Of a stretch of 64,000 nucleotides of DNA, positions 8,069 through 17,600 are shown piece after piece. Source of the stretch: JAZKBN01 sp040388605 (GTDB lineage Bacteria > Bacteroidota > Bacteroidia > Cytophagales > Flexibacteraceae); contig JAZKBN010000028.1 of assembly GCA_040388605.1 (NCBI GenBank), positions 37,789-101,788 of the forward strand, given 5' to 3'. How positions within the stretch are numbered: position 1 is the first letter of the stretch; the number at the start of each line of letters is the position of its first letter. A program made the position numbers and the translations under genes. The notes under the pieces were generated by a model that searched no databases, was not told the origin of the DNA, and saw only the letters and a list, made by a program, of their open reading frames with translations.

Positions 8069-9577
8069 CTATTGGGTATGCAAATACCCCATTCCGCTTA
8101 AAATGCGGGATATACTGTCTTTCATTTGACTGAAGCCTCCGGAGTAGCGGTTTACCATGAGCGCAAAGCAATACTTCTCCCCTTTCCTGTCGGTAAAATA
8201 GCCGGCATAGCACAATACGCGGGTAAGGGTTCCGCTTTTGCCGCGCAGGTTACCTGCGGCAGGGGTACCTATGCATAAATCTTTAAGGGTACCGCTCTGC
8301 CCTGCTATTGCCAAGGAATTACTGAAGGCATCAGAAGCCTTATCGCGGCTCATGAGGAAAAACACCTGGCTCATGGCGGCGGGTGTTACAGCATTGGTGG
8401 GTGAAAGGCCGCTGCCGTCGGTCATCATGAGCTCATCACGCTCAATACCGCGGCTTTTCCAAAAGTCTGAAACGGCATCAATGCCGGCTTGTGTGGTGGC
8501 ATCGCCCAGTTTCTTCTTTCCTATGGTTTTCAGCAGCGATTCCGCATACAGGTTCAGGCTGAAAATATTGGTTTTAGCCACCAAATCGCTGAGCGGCGGA
8601 CTTTGGTAAGCATCTATTACAGTACGGGACAGTGAATCTGTAACCTTCCCGAAATCACGGCGGCGAATGCGGGTGGTAATAGGGTCGGCTGTTATTTCAA
8701 GGCCTGCTGTGCGAAGCTTATCGCTCAATCTTCGGGCAAGAAATAGTGCCGGGTCGGGCATTGCGCCTTTAATGCTGTATCCGTTTGGCGAAGCCGGTAA
8801 GGTACCGCTCATAATGCGGTGCCATGAATAAGGAGCGCCATATATATAGGCATTGTCGCCGCTGTGCGGGGCGCTGTATTTTACGTAATTGTTGAGCTCA
8901 AGGCCGGGTATTTCAGGGTCAATGGTTTTTACGGCTGCAAATTCTTTTGCTTTTCCTGCCTTAAAAATCACCTTGTAAAAGTTATCGCATACATTAAGTC
9001 CGCTTACAGGTGCGCCAAAATAATTCCCTATATCTGACCATGCCCAGCCGGGGGCTGCCATGTTTTCATCAAAGGCATCAGCATCGGCAATAACGGCCCC
9101 GTTAATTTTCTTAATCCCGGCATCGGAAACGGCTTTGCTCCAGCGATCAAGCAGTTGCTTTAAATCCGGTCTGTCCGGAAAGCGTTCAGAGCATAGGCTG
9201 GGGTCCCCGGTACCGCGAATGTAGAGGTTGCCGTTAAGCGTACCGTCTTTATCGGTTTTACCGTCATATTCAAGATAGGTGCTGAACTTGTATTCGGGCC
9301 CAAGCAGGCCGAGTGCAGCGCCTGTGGTAATGGTTTTAAGCGTGCTGGCAGGGGTCAGCAGCTTGCCGGCGTTAACATCTATTACCTGCCTGCCGGTGCT
9401 CAGATTCCTGAGCGAATAACCCAGCTGCCCGTGTATTAGGTTTGGCGACGAAGCCAAAACTTCCACTCGCTTTTGCAGTTCGGCAATTGAAATATCCTGG
9501 GCAGATAGTGCAGCAGGCAAAATAATGCAGTATAAGCAGGTGCCGAAAAATGAAATAAGCCCGGTATAATGGCGCAT
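8069..9577 (-). CDS. dacB: PBP4-type D-alanyl-D-alanine carboxypeptidase/endopeptidase
   Basis: A class C-type low-molecular-weight penicillin-binding protein (peptidase family S13) of 502 residues. The three active-site motifs are all present: S78-T-L-K81 (SxxK), SLN in NIFSLNLYAES (SxN), and KSG in LRGKSGTLTR (KTG-like). The signal peptide ends ILPAALSAQ, so the enzyme acts in the periplasm, trimming or cleaving peptidoglycan cross-links. The reading frame is open further upstream (M at 9623 and 9694), but 9694 falls inside the hairpin that ends the neighbouring gene, and only ATG 9577 puts the signal peptide first. A near -7 box (TACCTTCG) lies at 9651-9658 on the minus strand. Confidence 0.93.
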   Translation of the reverse strand: MRHYTGLISFFGTCLYCIILPAALSAQDISIAELQKRVEVLASSPNLIHGQLGYSLRNLSTGRQVIDVNAGKLLTPASTLKTITTGAALGLLGPEYKFSTYLEYDGKTDKDGTLNGNLYIRGTGDPSLCSERFPDRPDLKQLLDRWSKAVSDAGIKKINGAVIADADAFDENMAAPGWAWSDIGNYFGAPVSGLNVCDNFYKVIFKAGKAKEFAAVKTIDPEIPGLELNNYVKYSAPHSGDNAYIYGAPYSWHRIMSGTLPASPNGYSIKGAMPDPALFLARRLSDKLRTAGLEITADPITTRIRRRDFGKVTDSLSRTVIDAYQSPPLSDLVAKTNIFSLNLYAESLLKTIGKKKLGDATTQAGIDAVSDFWKSRGIERDELMMTDGSGLSPTNAVTPAAMSQVFFLMSRDKASDAFSNSLAIAGQSGTLKDLCIGTPAAGNLRGKSGTLTRVLCYAGYFTDRKGEKYCFALMVNRYSGGFSQMKDSISRILSGMGYLHTQ

Positions 9578-9669
9578 GTATTTATTTCCGGGATTTTCCG
9601 GGTTGGTAAATGAAGCCTGCAGCATAGCTTTAAAAAAATGCAAACAGGAATGCGAAGGTAGAAAATTAG

Positions 9670-9720
9670 AAATGCCGATTGAAGGCCTACGCAATTAAAG
9701 CAGGCATTCAATCGGCATTT
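9670..9720 (-). terminator. Strong hairpin terminator after the YceI gene
   Basis: Arms 9670-9688 and 9702-9720 pair over 19 bases with one mismatch (core AATGCCGATTGAA/TTCAATCGGCATT) around a 13-base loop. On the minus strand the stem is followed by a T-rich tract. It separates the yceI-like gene from the PBP4 gene. Confidence 0.8.
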
Positions 9721-9741
9721 AAACTATACCGGTGGTATAAA

Positions 9742-10527
9742 TCAGCGTTTGGCTTTTATACGCAGGCTCAGCTTCACCTCAGGACGAATCATTTTATCGC
9801 CCAGGCTTTTTTCCGTTCCGTAAGAAACACCCCAAGCCGACCTGTCGATAATAAACTTAGCTTCAGCCAAAAACGAAGTATCGCTTATAACCACACGTGC
9901 GGGAAAGGTTATACCCCTCAGGCTGTCTTTTATGGTCAGGTTACCGGTTATGGTATGTGTGGGCATTATAGTTGTAAAACGCGTGGTATCCCGCTCCTTC
10001 TCAGCAATGGTTGGCTCCATAAACGGGTTTACCGATGTTATTTCGAAACGGGCATCGGGGAAATGCTCGGTATTAAAAAAATCAGGTCCTTTAAGGTGAG
10101 CCAGCAGCTTGGTTTTTGATGCCTGGTCCATACCGGCATCAGTAGCCTCTATGCTGTTCATATTAACCAATATGCTTCCGCCTACAATAAGGCCGTTCTC
10201 TACAGCCACCCGACCTTTGCTCAGCTTCAGGCGTCCGCCATGGCCTTCGCCTATCAGTTTTGCGCCTTCCCAATCCAGGTAAGATGCATTTATATCGGCA
10301 AGGTATTCAACACTGCCCGGGCCTTCTTTAAGGCTGTCGGTATGCGCATTGCCGGCTGTTGCCACGCTGCCTTCAGGCGCCCGGTTACAGGAGCTGAAAA
10401 AAGGCATTATAAGTATTGCCGAAGCAGCAGAACTAATGAAAGCGATTCGCCGTAATTTGCAGACAGGTATGCCGCTATTGGCAGGAAATAAGGAGTAAAC
10501 AGTTTCGAACAGCTTTTTAAATAACAT
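9742..10527 (-). CDS. YceI-like domain lipoprotein
   Basis: A 261-residue protein with an N-terminal hydrophobic segment ending in a lipobox-like FFSSC, so probably lipid-anchored in the envelope. The YceI domain follows: INASYLDWEGAKLIGEGHGG, then NMNSIEAT, LKGPDFFNTEHFPDARFEIT, and the C-terminal FIIDRSAWGVSYG. YceI proteins are beta-barrel lipocalin-like folds that bind isoprenoid or other hydrophobic ligands, and are often tied to envelope stress. The segment around the lipid-barrel entrance carries a short acidic/arginine insert (PTIAEKERDTTRF). The gene ends at a strong hairpin and is likely monocistronic. Confidence 0.88.
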   Translation of the reverse strand: MLFKKLFETVYSLFPANSGIPVCKLRRIAFISSAASAILIMPFFSSCNRAPEGSVATAGNAHTDSLKEGPGSVEYLADINASYLDWEGAKLIGEGHGGRLKLSKGRVAVENGLIVGGSILVNMNSIEATDAGMDQASKTKLLAHLKGPDFFNTEHFPDARFEITSVNPFMEPTIAEKERDTTRFTTIMPTHTITGNLTIKDSLRGITFPARVVISDTSFLAEAKFIIDRSAWGVSYGTEKSLGDKMIRPEVKLSLRIKAKR

Positions 10528-10570
10528 GTAATTAAGGTATTGTAAAATAAACAGACCATTTGGCCTGTTG

Positions 10571-10604
10571 CAAACGTCAGGCCGGCATGTTTCAGCGTGC
10601 CAAA
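10571..10604 (-). promoter_or_regulatory. Putative promoter of the YceI gene
   Basis: On the minus strand TTTG (10604-10601) is followed after 22 bases by GACGTTTG (10578-10571), a one-mismatch match to TAnnTTTG. The start codon lies 43 bases further on. The spacing fits Bacteroidota promoters, but the -7 box is imperfect. Confidence 0.4.
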
Positions 10605-10817
10605 ATTGCAGATTAACAAGAGAAATTAATAATACACATGCACCATTTATTAAACAGCACAGCCTGAACCGGCTCTAAATGCCCCTTGGAAACAGGCAAT
10701 TCAGGCATTAGGGCTATTTGTGTTGCTTTTTTTCAGAAACAATAAATAAAACCCTTCAAAGGCATAATTACCGGGCTGTTATAATTGAAAAAGAAAAAAG
10801 CCGGTACGCTTAATGCT
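10605..10817. other. Intergenic region between divergent genes
   Basis: No gene is visible in this AT-rich stretch. It holds T- and A-runs around 10727-10800 and the upstream halves of the two divergent promoters. Nothing else is recognised. Confidence 0.5.
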
Positions 10818-10848
10818 ATTGAATAATGCAAAACACAGAATATATTTG
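10818..10848 (+). promoter_or_regulatory. Promoter of the universal stress gene
   Basis: TATATTTG at 10841-10848 is a perfect TAnnTTTG -7 box. ATTG at 10818-10821, 19 bases upstream, is a near-match to the -33 element. The box lies downstream of the alternative start at 10813, which favours ATG 10870. Confidence 0.6.
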
Positions 10849-10869
10849 CCACGTCAAATCAACGCAATC

Positions 10870-11709
10870 ATGAAAAATATACTATATCCTACTGACTTCA
10901 GCCCTGAGGCCGGTAATGCGCGTGCAGCAGCATTAACGCTGGCGAAGCTCAGCGGCGCAACCCTCCATTTCCTGCACGTACTTGAGCCGGTAGGCGGCTA
11001 CGGCTACAGCTTTACAGGCAATAACGATGACGGCAGCATACTGCAGGTTTACCAGATGAAGCTGATTGAACAGGCTAACGAGGAGCTCAAAAAAGTAGCC
11101 CTGTCTTCTGACCTTATTGAAATCAACAGTAAGTACGAAGTTGCTGTTGGTGAAATTTACAAAACAGTGCTCGACTACGTAACCGAAAAAAAAATTGATT
11201 TGGTTGTTATGGGCAGCAAAGGCAGCAGCGGCCTTGAAGAAGTGCTTATTGGCAGTAACGCTGAACGCATAGTTCGAATGAGCCCGGTACCTGTGCTGGT
11301 TTTCAAAAAGGACTCAGCCAATTTTGATGCAAAGAAAATAGCTTTCGCCACTGACCTGAAAAGCAACGGTACCCTGGTAACTGACACGCTGAAAAAAGTT
11401 CAGAAGTTATTTAATGCTGAAATTTTGCTGGTAAATGTGAATACGCCAAACAACTTTTACCGCTCACGCGAAATTGAAGGTTTGCTCGACGGTTACGCAA
11501 AAAAACACGGACTGAGCAATTACACCTCTCACTCTTACAGCGATACAAGCGAGGAAGACGGCATTCTGCATTTCGCTAAAGAGAATAAAGCCGACCTTAT
11601 AATAATGGGTACCCATGGCCGCACCGGTTTCTCGCACCTGCTCAGCGGCAGCCTGGCAGAAGACGTTGTTAACCACAGCGACACCCCGGTTCTTACCGCA
11701 AAAATATAG
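10870..11709 (+). CDS. Universal stress protein with two UspA domains
   Basis: A 279-residue protein made of two tandem UspA folds. Each half ends with the ATP-binding signature G-2X-G-9X-G(S/T): MGSKGSSGLEEVLIGSNAERI near residues 110-135 and MGTHGRTGFSHLLSGSLAED near 245-265. Each half also opens with the first-strand Asp motif (LYPTDFS and AFATDL). Tandem USPs bind ATP and help cells survive stress or growth arrest; the specific signal is unknown. The reading frame extends upstream to 10813, but that start lies before the -7 box, so ATG 10870 (MKNILYPTDFS) is chosen. Confidence 0.92.
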   Translation: MKNILYPTDFSPEAGNARAAALTLAKLSGATLHFLHVLEPVGGYGYSFTGNNDDGSILQVYQMKLIEQANEELKKVALSSDLIEINSKYEVAVGEIYKTVLDYVTEKKIDLVVMGSKGSSGLEEVLIGSNAERIVRMSPVPVLVFKKDSANFDAKKIAFATDLKSNGTLVTDTLKKVQKLFNAEILLVNVNTPNNFYRSREIEGLLDGYAKKHGLSNYTSHSYSDTSEEDGILHFAKENKADLIIMGTHGRTGFSHLLSGSLAEDVVNHSDTPVLTAKI

Positions 11710-11744
11710 TTTTGATGCCCCTAAGCGGGGCAAACTAAAAATAC

Positions 11745-11815
11745 TATTCCCTTCGTAATTCCGATCTACAGCTGACAGGTATTCTGCTGTCTGTTGCGGA
11801 AAAACGAAGGGAATA
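11745..11815. terminator. Bidirectional terminator between convergent genes
   Basis: TATTCCCTTCGT (11745-11756) pairs with ACGAAGGGAATA (11804-11815), extended by TTCCG/CGGAA and with a smaller inner stem. On the plus strand a run of seven T follows shortly after. The element sits between the universal stress gene and the efflux operon, which converge here. Confidence 0.75.
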
Positions 11816-11860
11816 ACTTTTTTATACCGGGGTTAAAGTCCGAAAGGGCAAACTAAGTTT

Positions 11861-13423
11861 TTATTCCCCGTCCCATCCCCCGCCTGCTGCTTTAACAAGC
11901 ATTACAGTTTGCACCAATTGCTCACCCTGCGCAAGAAGCAGGTTGTTTTCAGCATCCAGCGCCGATCTGTCTGCTATAACCACGTTTAAATAATTGCTCA
12001 ATCCTTTTCTGAACTGCTCACGGGCTAAGGCAGCATTAGTCCTTGCCGATGCCAGCGCACGTTGCAGTATCGATACTTGCTCTGCACGGCGTTGCAATTG
12101 GTTAAGGGCTTCCTGTACCTCATGACCTGCACGTCTGATAACCTGCTCATATACCACACGGGCCTGCTGACTGCGGGCATCGGTTGCGGCTACAGCCCCT
12201 GCGTTTCTTCCCCCGGTAAATACGGGTATACTCAGGCCCGCGCTGATTGTCCATATAAGGCTGTTATGTTGCAGAACTTTTTCCGGGGTACCCGCCAAAT
12301 AGCCAAGCTGACCGTTCAGCTTTANNNNNNNNNNAGCCGGTAAATAGGCAGCCTTTGCCACTTCCTGCTGAGATTCCGCACCTTGAAGCAAGGCCCAATA
12401 TTGCGCCACATCGGGCCTGCGATTCAGCAGCTTACTTGGAACTGAAAGCGGTATTTTAGGCAAGTCAACATCTGATGCCGCGGTATCTATAAGGAAATTA
12501 TTAAAAGGCAGGTTGCATAGCTCAGCCAGGTTATTTTGGGCTGTGCTGCTGTTTCGGCGCAAATCTGTAATGGTGGCTTCAACCGAGGCCAGCTCAATTT
12601 CTGCCTGGGTAACATCCTGTTGTGTAATCAGGCCTGCTTTATACAGCTGCTGATTAATGGCCAGGCCCTGCCTGCGCGAGTCGAGGGTGCGGTTATAAAT
12701 ACGCAGCCTGCGGTTCAGGTTAATAACGGTTAAATAATTGGTGGCCACATCGGCAGTAAGGCTAAGCTGAATTACGCTTCGCTCCATTTGCGACGCCCTT
12801 ATTGTTGCCTCGTTTGCCAGCAGGCCGTACCTGAATTTGCCCCAAACATCAATCTCATAGCTTACATCGAAAGGCATGCTGTATGTAGAGAGCGTAATTT
12901 CCGGCAGGCTCCCGTTCCCGAACTGGTTTGGCCTGTATGCCGAAAACTTCTGCTTGGTATAACTTGGGTCAAAGTAAACCGAAGGGTACAGGTTTGCACG
13001 CAATACGGTAGCATTAGCGCGGTTTTCCTGTATGCGGAGTGCTGCCAGCTTCAGGTTCAGGTTGTTTGCAAGGGCTTTTTCCTCCAAATTGGTGAGGGCA
13101 CTGCTGTTAAATATTTTCCACCAATCGGCCTGCAAACCCGAGTTCTCAGAAGCCGATTCTTCACCTATTTTTAGGGGTACTATGGTATCTGAAACTGCAT
13201 TTGCTTTTGCAGATGAATCAATGCGTATATAATCCTGCCATGCCCTGCCGGTTTGAGCTTCTGAAAATTCAGGTTTCTTTAAGCTCTGCGTTCTGCAGGC
13301 CGATTCAATAATTAAAAAAAAAGACGTTATAAGCAGGAATAAAGTTCGGCCTTTGGGCAAAGATGTTTTAACCCTTTGCTCCTTTTTAGTACTTCCGTCT
13401 CCAGAATGAAGAGGCTCAATCAT
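11861..13423 (-). CDS. RND efflux outer-membrane factor (TolC/NodT family)
   Basis: The product, about 520 residues, is the outer-membrane channel of a tripartite efflux pump. Two OEP repeats are visible, each with a long amphipathic helical stretch: NLEEKALANNLNLKLAALRIQ, and later AQYWALLQGAESQQEVAKAAYLPA followed after the gap by the second half. NRRPDVAQ is a typical NodT-family motif. The N terminus has a hydrophobic segment and a Cys (IIESAC) that may be a relaxed lipobox. ATG 13421-13423 overlaps the stop of the upstream adaptor gene, so it is translationally coupled; the frame is open further upstream, but that would overlap the adaptor by a hundred bases. Ten N at 12325-12334 interrupt it; both sides stay in one frame. 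Confidence 0.88.
   Translation of the reverse strand: MIEPLHSGDGSTKKEQRVKTSLPKGRTLFLLITSFFLIIESACRTQSLKKPEFSEAQTGRAWQDYIRIDSSAKANAVSDTIVPLKIGEESASENSGLQADWWKIFNSSALTNLEEKALANNLNLKLAALRIQENRANATVLRANLYPSVYFDPSYTKQKFSAYRPNQFGNGSLPEITLSTYSMPFDVSYEIDVWGKFRYGLLANEATIRASQMERSVIQLSLTADVATNYLTVINLNRRLRIYNRTLDSRRQGLAINQQLYKAGLITQQDVTQAEIELASVEATITDLRRNSSTAQNNLAELCNLPFNNFLIDTAASDVDLPKIPLSVPSKLLNRRPDVAQYWALLQGAESQQEVAKAAYLPAXXXXKLNGQLGYLAGTPEKVLQHNSLIWTISAGLSIPVFTGGRNAGAVAATDARSQQARVVYEQVIRRAGHEVQEALNQLQRRAEQVSILQRALASARTNAALAREQFRKGLSNYLNVVIADRSALDAENNLLLAQGEQLVQTVMLVKAAGGGWDGE
12325..12334. other. Assembly gap of ten N
   Basis: Ten unknown bases inside the outer-membrane efflux gene. The reading frame is the same on both sides if the length is exact. 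Confidence 0.95.
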
Positions 13424-14585
13424 TTTTGGCCTCCTTTCCCGGGCTTTGTTTGCCTTTACCCACAGCAGTATTGTTGCGGCCTTCTTTGCCGGTCTCCTTT
13501 TTCTCCTCGGGTTTTGCAAGGCGTACTTCTTCGCCTTCTTTTAATTCGTTGGTCGGAAAGTTCACCAGCCTGCGACCGGGAATTGCCCCGCTTACTACCT
13601 CAACAGTAATTCCGTTATCGAGGCCAAGCAATATGGGTTTAATGTGAATGTGGTTGCTGCTGTCTATTTCTACAACATAGGGCTTATCGTTATTCAGGAG
13701 CAAGGCTGTGGCATTTAATATTACCGGGGCATTTTTGCGAATGATGGTCATATTCAGTTCGGTGTACATGCCTGCCAAAAGCTTATGGTCGGTATTTTCG
13801 GTTTCGAAAACTGCGGTCAGGGTGCGGGCCTGCTCGCTGAGTGCGCCTGAAGTGCGAACCAGGCGGGCGGTAAAAGTTTTACCGGGAAATTCCCTGAATG
13901 TCATTTGGGCATCAAGGCCCGGTTGCATATAAAAGGCCCAGGCCTGCGGAACTTCTGTAAAAATGCGCAGCCTGCTCACCTGTTCCACGCGAAACAATTC
14001 AGCGCCCGATGAGGTGCCTGCATTTACAAGGCTCCCGAAATCCACATTTCGGGCCGTAACCACACCATTAAACGGCGCTGTAATACGTTTGAATTTTGCC
14101 TGTGCCTCCAGCTGCCGACGTGTGGCAACAGCTCCTTCATAAGCAGCCTTGCGTGTATCTCGGTCCTGTTCAGATACTGCTCCGGGCATGGTTACGCTAT
14201 TCACCCTGTCGAGGTTTGCTTTGCTTAAAGATTCAGATGCACGGGCCTGGTCTATTTGCCGATCAAGCTCCGGGGTTTCAATCTCGGCCATTAGCTGACC
14301 TTCGGTTACAGGGTCGCCTATATCCACATACCATTTTTTAATATAGCCGTTTACCCGGCCGTTAATAGCGGTTTGCAAATAAGGCTGCAGGCTGCCCGGC
14401 AATACTATGCTTAAGGTATCGGAACCCTTTTCAGCAAAAACAGGCCTTACCACCGGGCGGGAGTCCGGTTTTTCCGCATGCCTTTCTGCGCGTGCCTGCC
14501 TCCTGCTGATAACCAGCCATACGCAAACCGCGACAGTACCAAGCAGGAAAACCCAAATAATTACAAGCCTGAAAATCCTGTTCAT
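13416..14585 (-). CDS. RND efflux periplasmic adaptor (membrane fusion protein)
   Basis: A 389-residue membrane fusion protein with one N-terminal transmembrane anchor (LVIIWVFLLGTVAVCVWLVI). The order is typical: the first barrel/lipoyl half (VNGYIKKWYVDIGDPVTEGQLMAEIETPELD), an alpha-hairpin (QARASESLSKANLDRVNSV), the second lipoyl half (ITAPFNGVVTARNVDFGSLVNAG), then the beta-barrel and membrane-proximal domain. It bridges the inner-membrane pump and the outer-membrane factor. The C-terminal tail is highly charged (KPEEKKETGKEGRNN). It lies 60 bases after the permease gene and overlaps the outer-membrane factor gene, so all three genes are one operon. Confidence 0.92.
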   Translation of the reverse strand: MNRIFRLVIIWVFLLGTVAVCVWLVISRRQARAERHAEKPDSRPVVRPVFAEKGSDTLSIVLPGSLQPYLQTAINGRVNGYIKKWYVDIGDPVTEGQLMAEIETPELDRQIDQARASESLSKANLDRVNSVTMPGAVSEQDRDTRKAAYEGAVATRRQLEAQAKFKRITAPFNGVVTARNVDFGSLVNAGTSSGAELFRVEQVSRLRIFTEVPQAWAFYMQPGLDAQMTFREFPGKTFTARLVRTSGALSEQARTLTAVFETENTDHKLLAGMYTELNMTIIRKNAPVILNATALLLNNDKPYVVEIDSSNHIHIKPILLGLDNGITVEVVSGAIPGRRLVNFPTNELKEGEEVRLAKPEEKKETGKEGRNNTAVGKGKQSPGKEAKND

Positions 14586-14645
14586 TTTAATTAATTATGC
14601 CCTTTGCCTGCTAAAACGCAACAGGCATTCGGGGTGAAGCAAAAT

Positions 14646-17600
14646 TTATGGTTGTTGCGCATAATGTACTTCGTCCAGCTCCGGGTCTTCTTCAAAAGGA
14701 ACCGAGTTGCGACGCATCATGCTGTAAATCATGGGTACAATGAAGAGCGTTGTAGCAGTTGCAAAGAGCAGGCCGCCAATTACAGCCCTGCCGAGCGGAG
14801 CATTTTGCTCCCCTCCTTCACCAAGCCCTAAAGACATAGGCAGCATACCCATAATCATGGCCAAAGCAGTCATAAGCACAGGTCTCAGCCTTGTAAAGCC
14901 TGCATTCAGGGCAGACTGCAAAGCAGATTTTCCGGACCGCCTTTCATCGTTAGCAAAAGTTACCATGAGTATGCTGTTGCTTGTTGCAACGCCAATACAC
15001 ATTATAGCTCCCATCAGCGATGGTACACTGATTGTTGTGCCGGTAACCAATAAGGCAGCAATAATGCCGGCCAAAGCACCGGGTAAGGCGGTTATAATGA
15101 TGAAAGGGTCTTTCCAGCTCTGGAAATTCACAACCATAAGCAGGTAAACCAAAACTATAGAAGCCAAAATGCCTATAAACAATCCGTTGAAAGATGTTTT
15201 CATACTCTGAACCTGCCCCCGGAGTACAATAGTGCTCCCTTTTGGCAGACGCGGCTTAATTTCATTAATTATTGCCTGCACCTCATCTGCTACCGAACCA
15301 AGATCGCTGTCTTCCACATTTGCCAAAACATCTAAAGTTGGTGTGGCATTATAGTGGGTAACGCTGCCGGGCGTTGTGCTGCGATGTTCGGTAATAAAAT
15401 TCTCGAGTATCTGCTGACTGCCCTTGGGCCCTGTCATGGGCGTACGGCCGAGATCCTGTAAAGATGCGTTTTCGGTTGTGGGGGTTTGAACAATTACGTT
15501 ATATCGAACGCCGTTTGCCGGGTTTATCCAATCGTTAGGGGCGGTTTGGTTGCTGCCGCTTAACGAAATAAGCATATCAGATGCCAGGTCTTTTTGCGTG
15601 AGCCCGGCCTGGTTGGCCCGGGTGCGGTCAACTACCAATGTAAGCTGGGGCACATCGGGCACCTGGTGCAGGCGCACATCGGCAGCGCCGGGAACAGCCG
15701 CAATGCGTTCAGTAAGCTCACGGGCTATTTTCAGGTTTTCTTTGGCATTGCGCCCGGTAACCTGCACATCTACAGGAGCAGGAATCCCGAAATTCAGAAT
15801 TTGGGTTACAATATCAGATGGTTGGTAAAAAACGCTAAGCTCCGGAATTTCGTTATGCAGCCTTTTACGTATGGCCTGCATGTATTGCTCAGTGGGTGCA
15901 TGGTGCTCTTTCAGGCTTACAAGGATTTCAGCATCGGCCGAACCAATGGCAGGGTTATCGGTAAAAGCCAGGTTAATACCACCGGGGCTCAGGCCAATGT
16001 TTGAAAGAATCCTGTCGAGCTCTTCTGCCGGAATGCAGCTCCTGATCAGGTCTTCAACCTTGGCAGTATAATCTTCTGTTTTCTCAATACGTGTACCCAC
16101 CGGGGCCCTGAAATGCAGCCGAAACTGCCCGGCATCTACTTTTGGGAAAAAGTCTTCACCCACGAGGGGAACCAAGGCAATGATGCCCAATACTACCACG
16201 CCAAATACAACCGAAGAAACAGCTTTATGTGTAAGTACCCAAAGCAAGGCCGAATGGTAACGCATCCTGAAATTATCGAAATGCTTATTAAAGCGTAAAT
16301 GCAGTCGCCAAAACCAACCTGGGTTCTTTGACTCATGCTTCTCAACATTTGCAACTTCAGTATTTTCCTTTTGATCATTTACTTTGGCTTTCTGATTCTC
16401 TAAAGCCTGTGCTTGATTCTTTTCAGTTTCTTCATTCTGTGCCGCTTCATCCAATAATTTTCCCTGCTCATCAACTAATGGCGGCTCTGCTTCATGGCTG
16501 TTGGTGTACAGGTGCAGTTCGGCAGGCAACAGGTAATGAACCATGGTTGGTATTATGGTTCGGCTGAGCACATAGCTGGGTATCATAGCGAAAATTACCG
16601 CCATGGCAAACGGGCTAAACAGGAAACTGGCAACGCCCGACAGGAAGAAAATGGGCAAAAACACAATACATATACTGAATGTGCTCACCAAGGCAGGGGT
16701 GGCAATTTGTGCTGCACCGTCTAATATACCCTGCAATATGGGCTTCCCCATGGCAAGGTTGCGGTGCACATTCTCAATTTCTACGGTGGCATCATCTACC
16801 AAAATGCCTACAGCAAGGGCCAGGCCGCCCAGGGTCATAATATTAAGTGTCTGGCCCATTGCAGCCAGAATTATAATACTGCATAAAATAGACAGCGGAA
16901 TGCTGGTAACCACTATTATCGTGCTTCGCCAGCTGCCTAAAAATATAAGAATCATTAGGGCAGTAAGCAGGGCGGCAATCATACCCTCGTTTAAAACGCC
17001 GTTTATAGACGCCTTGACAAAAACACTTTGGTCGAACATCTGGTAAACCTGCAAGCCCGAGGGTACTGTTTTCATGACCTGCGGCAGCGTGGTTTTAATG
17101 CGCGAAATAATGTCGAGCGTAGAAGCCCCCCCGTTTTTTAATATCGACATAAAGGTGCTTCGCTTACCATCCTGCCGAACTATGTTGTTTTGCGTTCCGA
17201 AGCCATCGTGCACATGGGCTACGTCGCGCATAAAAATGGTTTTACCATCCGGGCTTTGGCCAACCGGGAGGTTATTCAAATCTTCAATTGCCTCAACGCT
17301 GCTGTTCAATCTTACATCATATTCACTATTCCCCATTTTGGCAGATCCGGCAGGTAATATCACATTTTGGGCTCCCAATGCAGTACTTATGGCCGAAGGA
17401 CTGATATTACGCGCATACATAGCCTGCGGGTCAAGGTCAACCATAATCTGCCTGCTTTTGCCGCCGAAGGGTTGAGTAACCGTTGCTCCCTGCACCACCG
17501 CCAAACCCAACCGAACGAAGTTGTTACCGATGTCGTTCATTTCCTGCTCGCTCAGGGTTTCACTGCCAAGGCCGAGCTGCATTATTGGTACATTGGTGGC

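Noticed and set aside
9578..9694. Longer start of the PBP4 gene at 9694
   Set aside because: It begins inside a terminator stem and pushes the signal peptide inward; ATG 9577 fits better.
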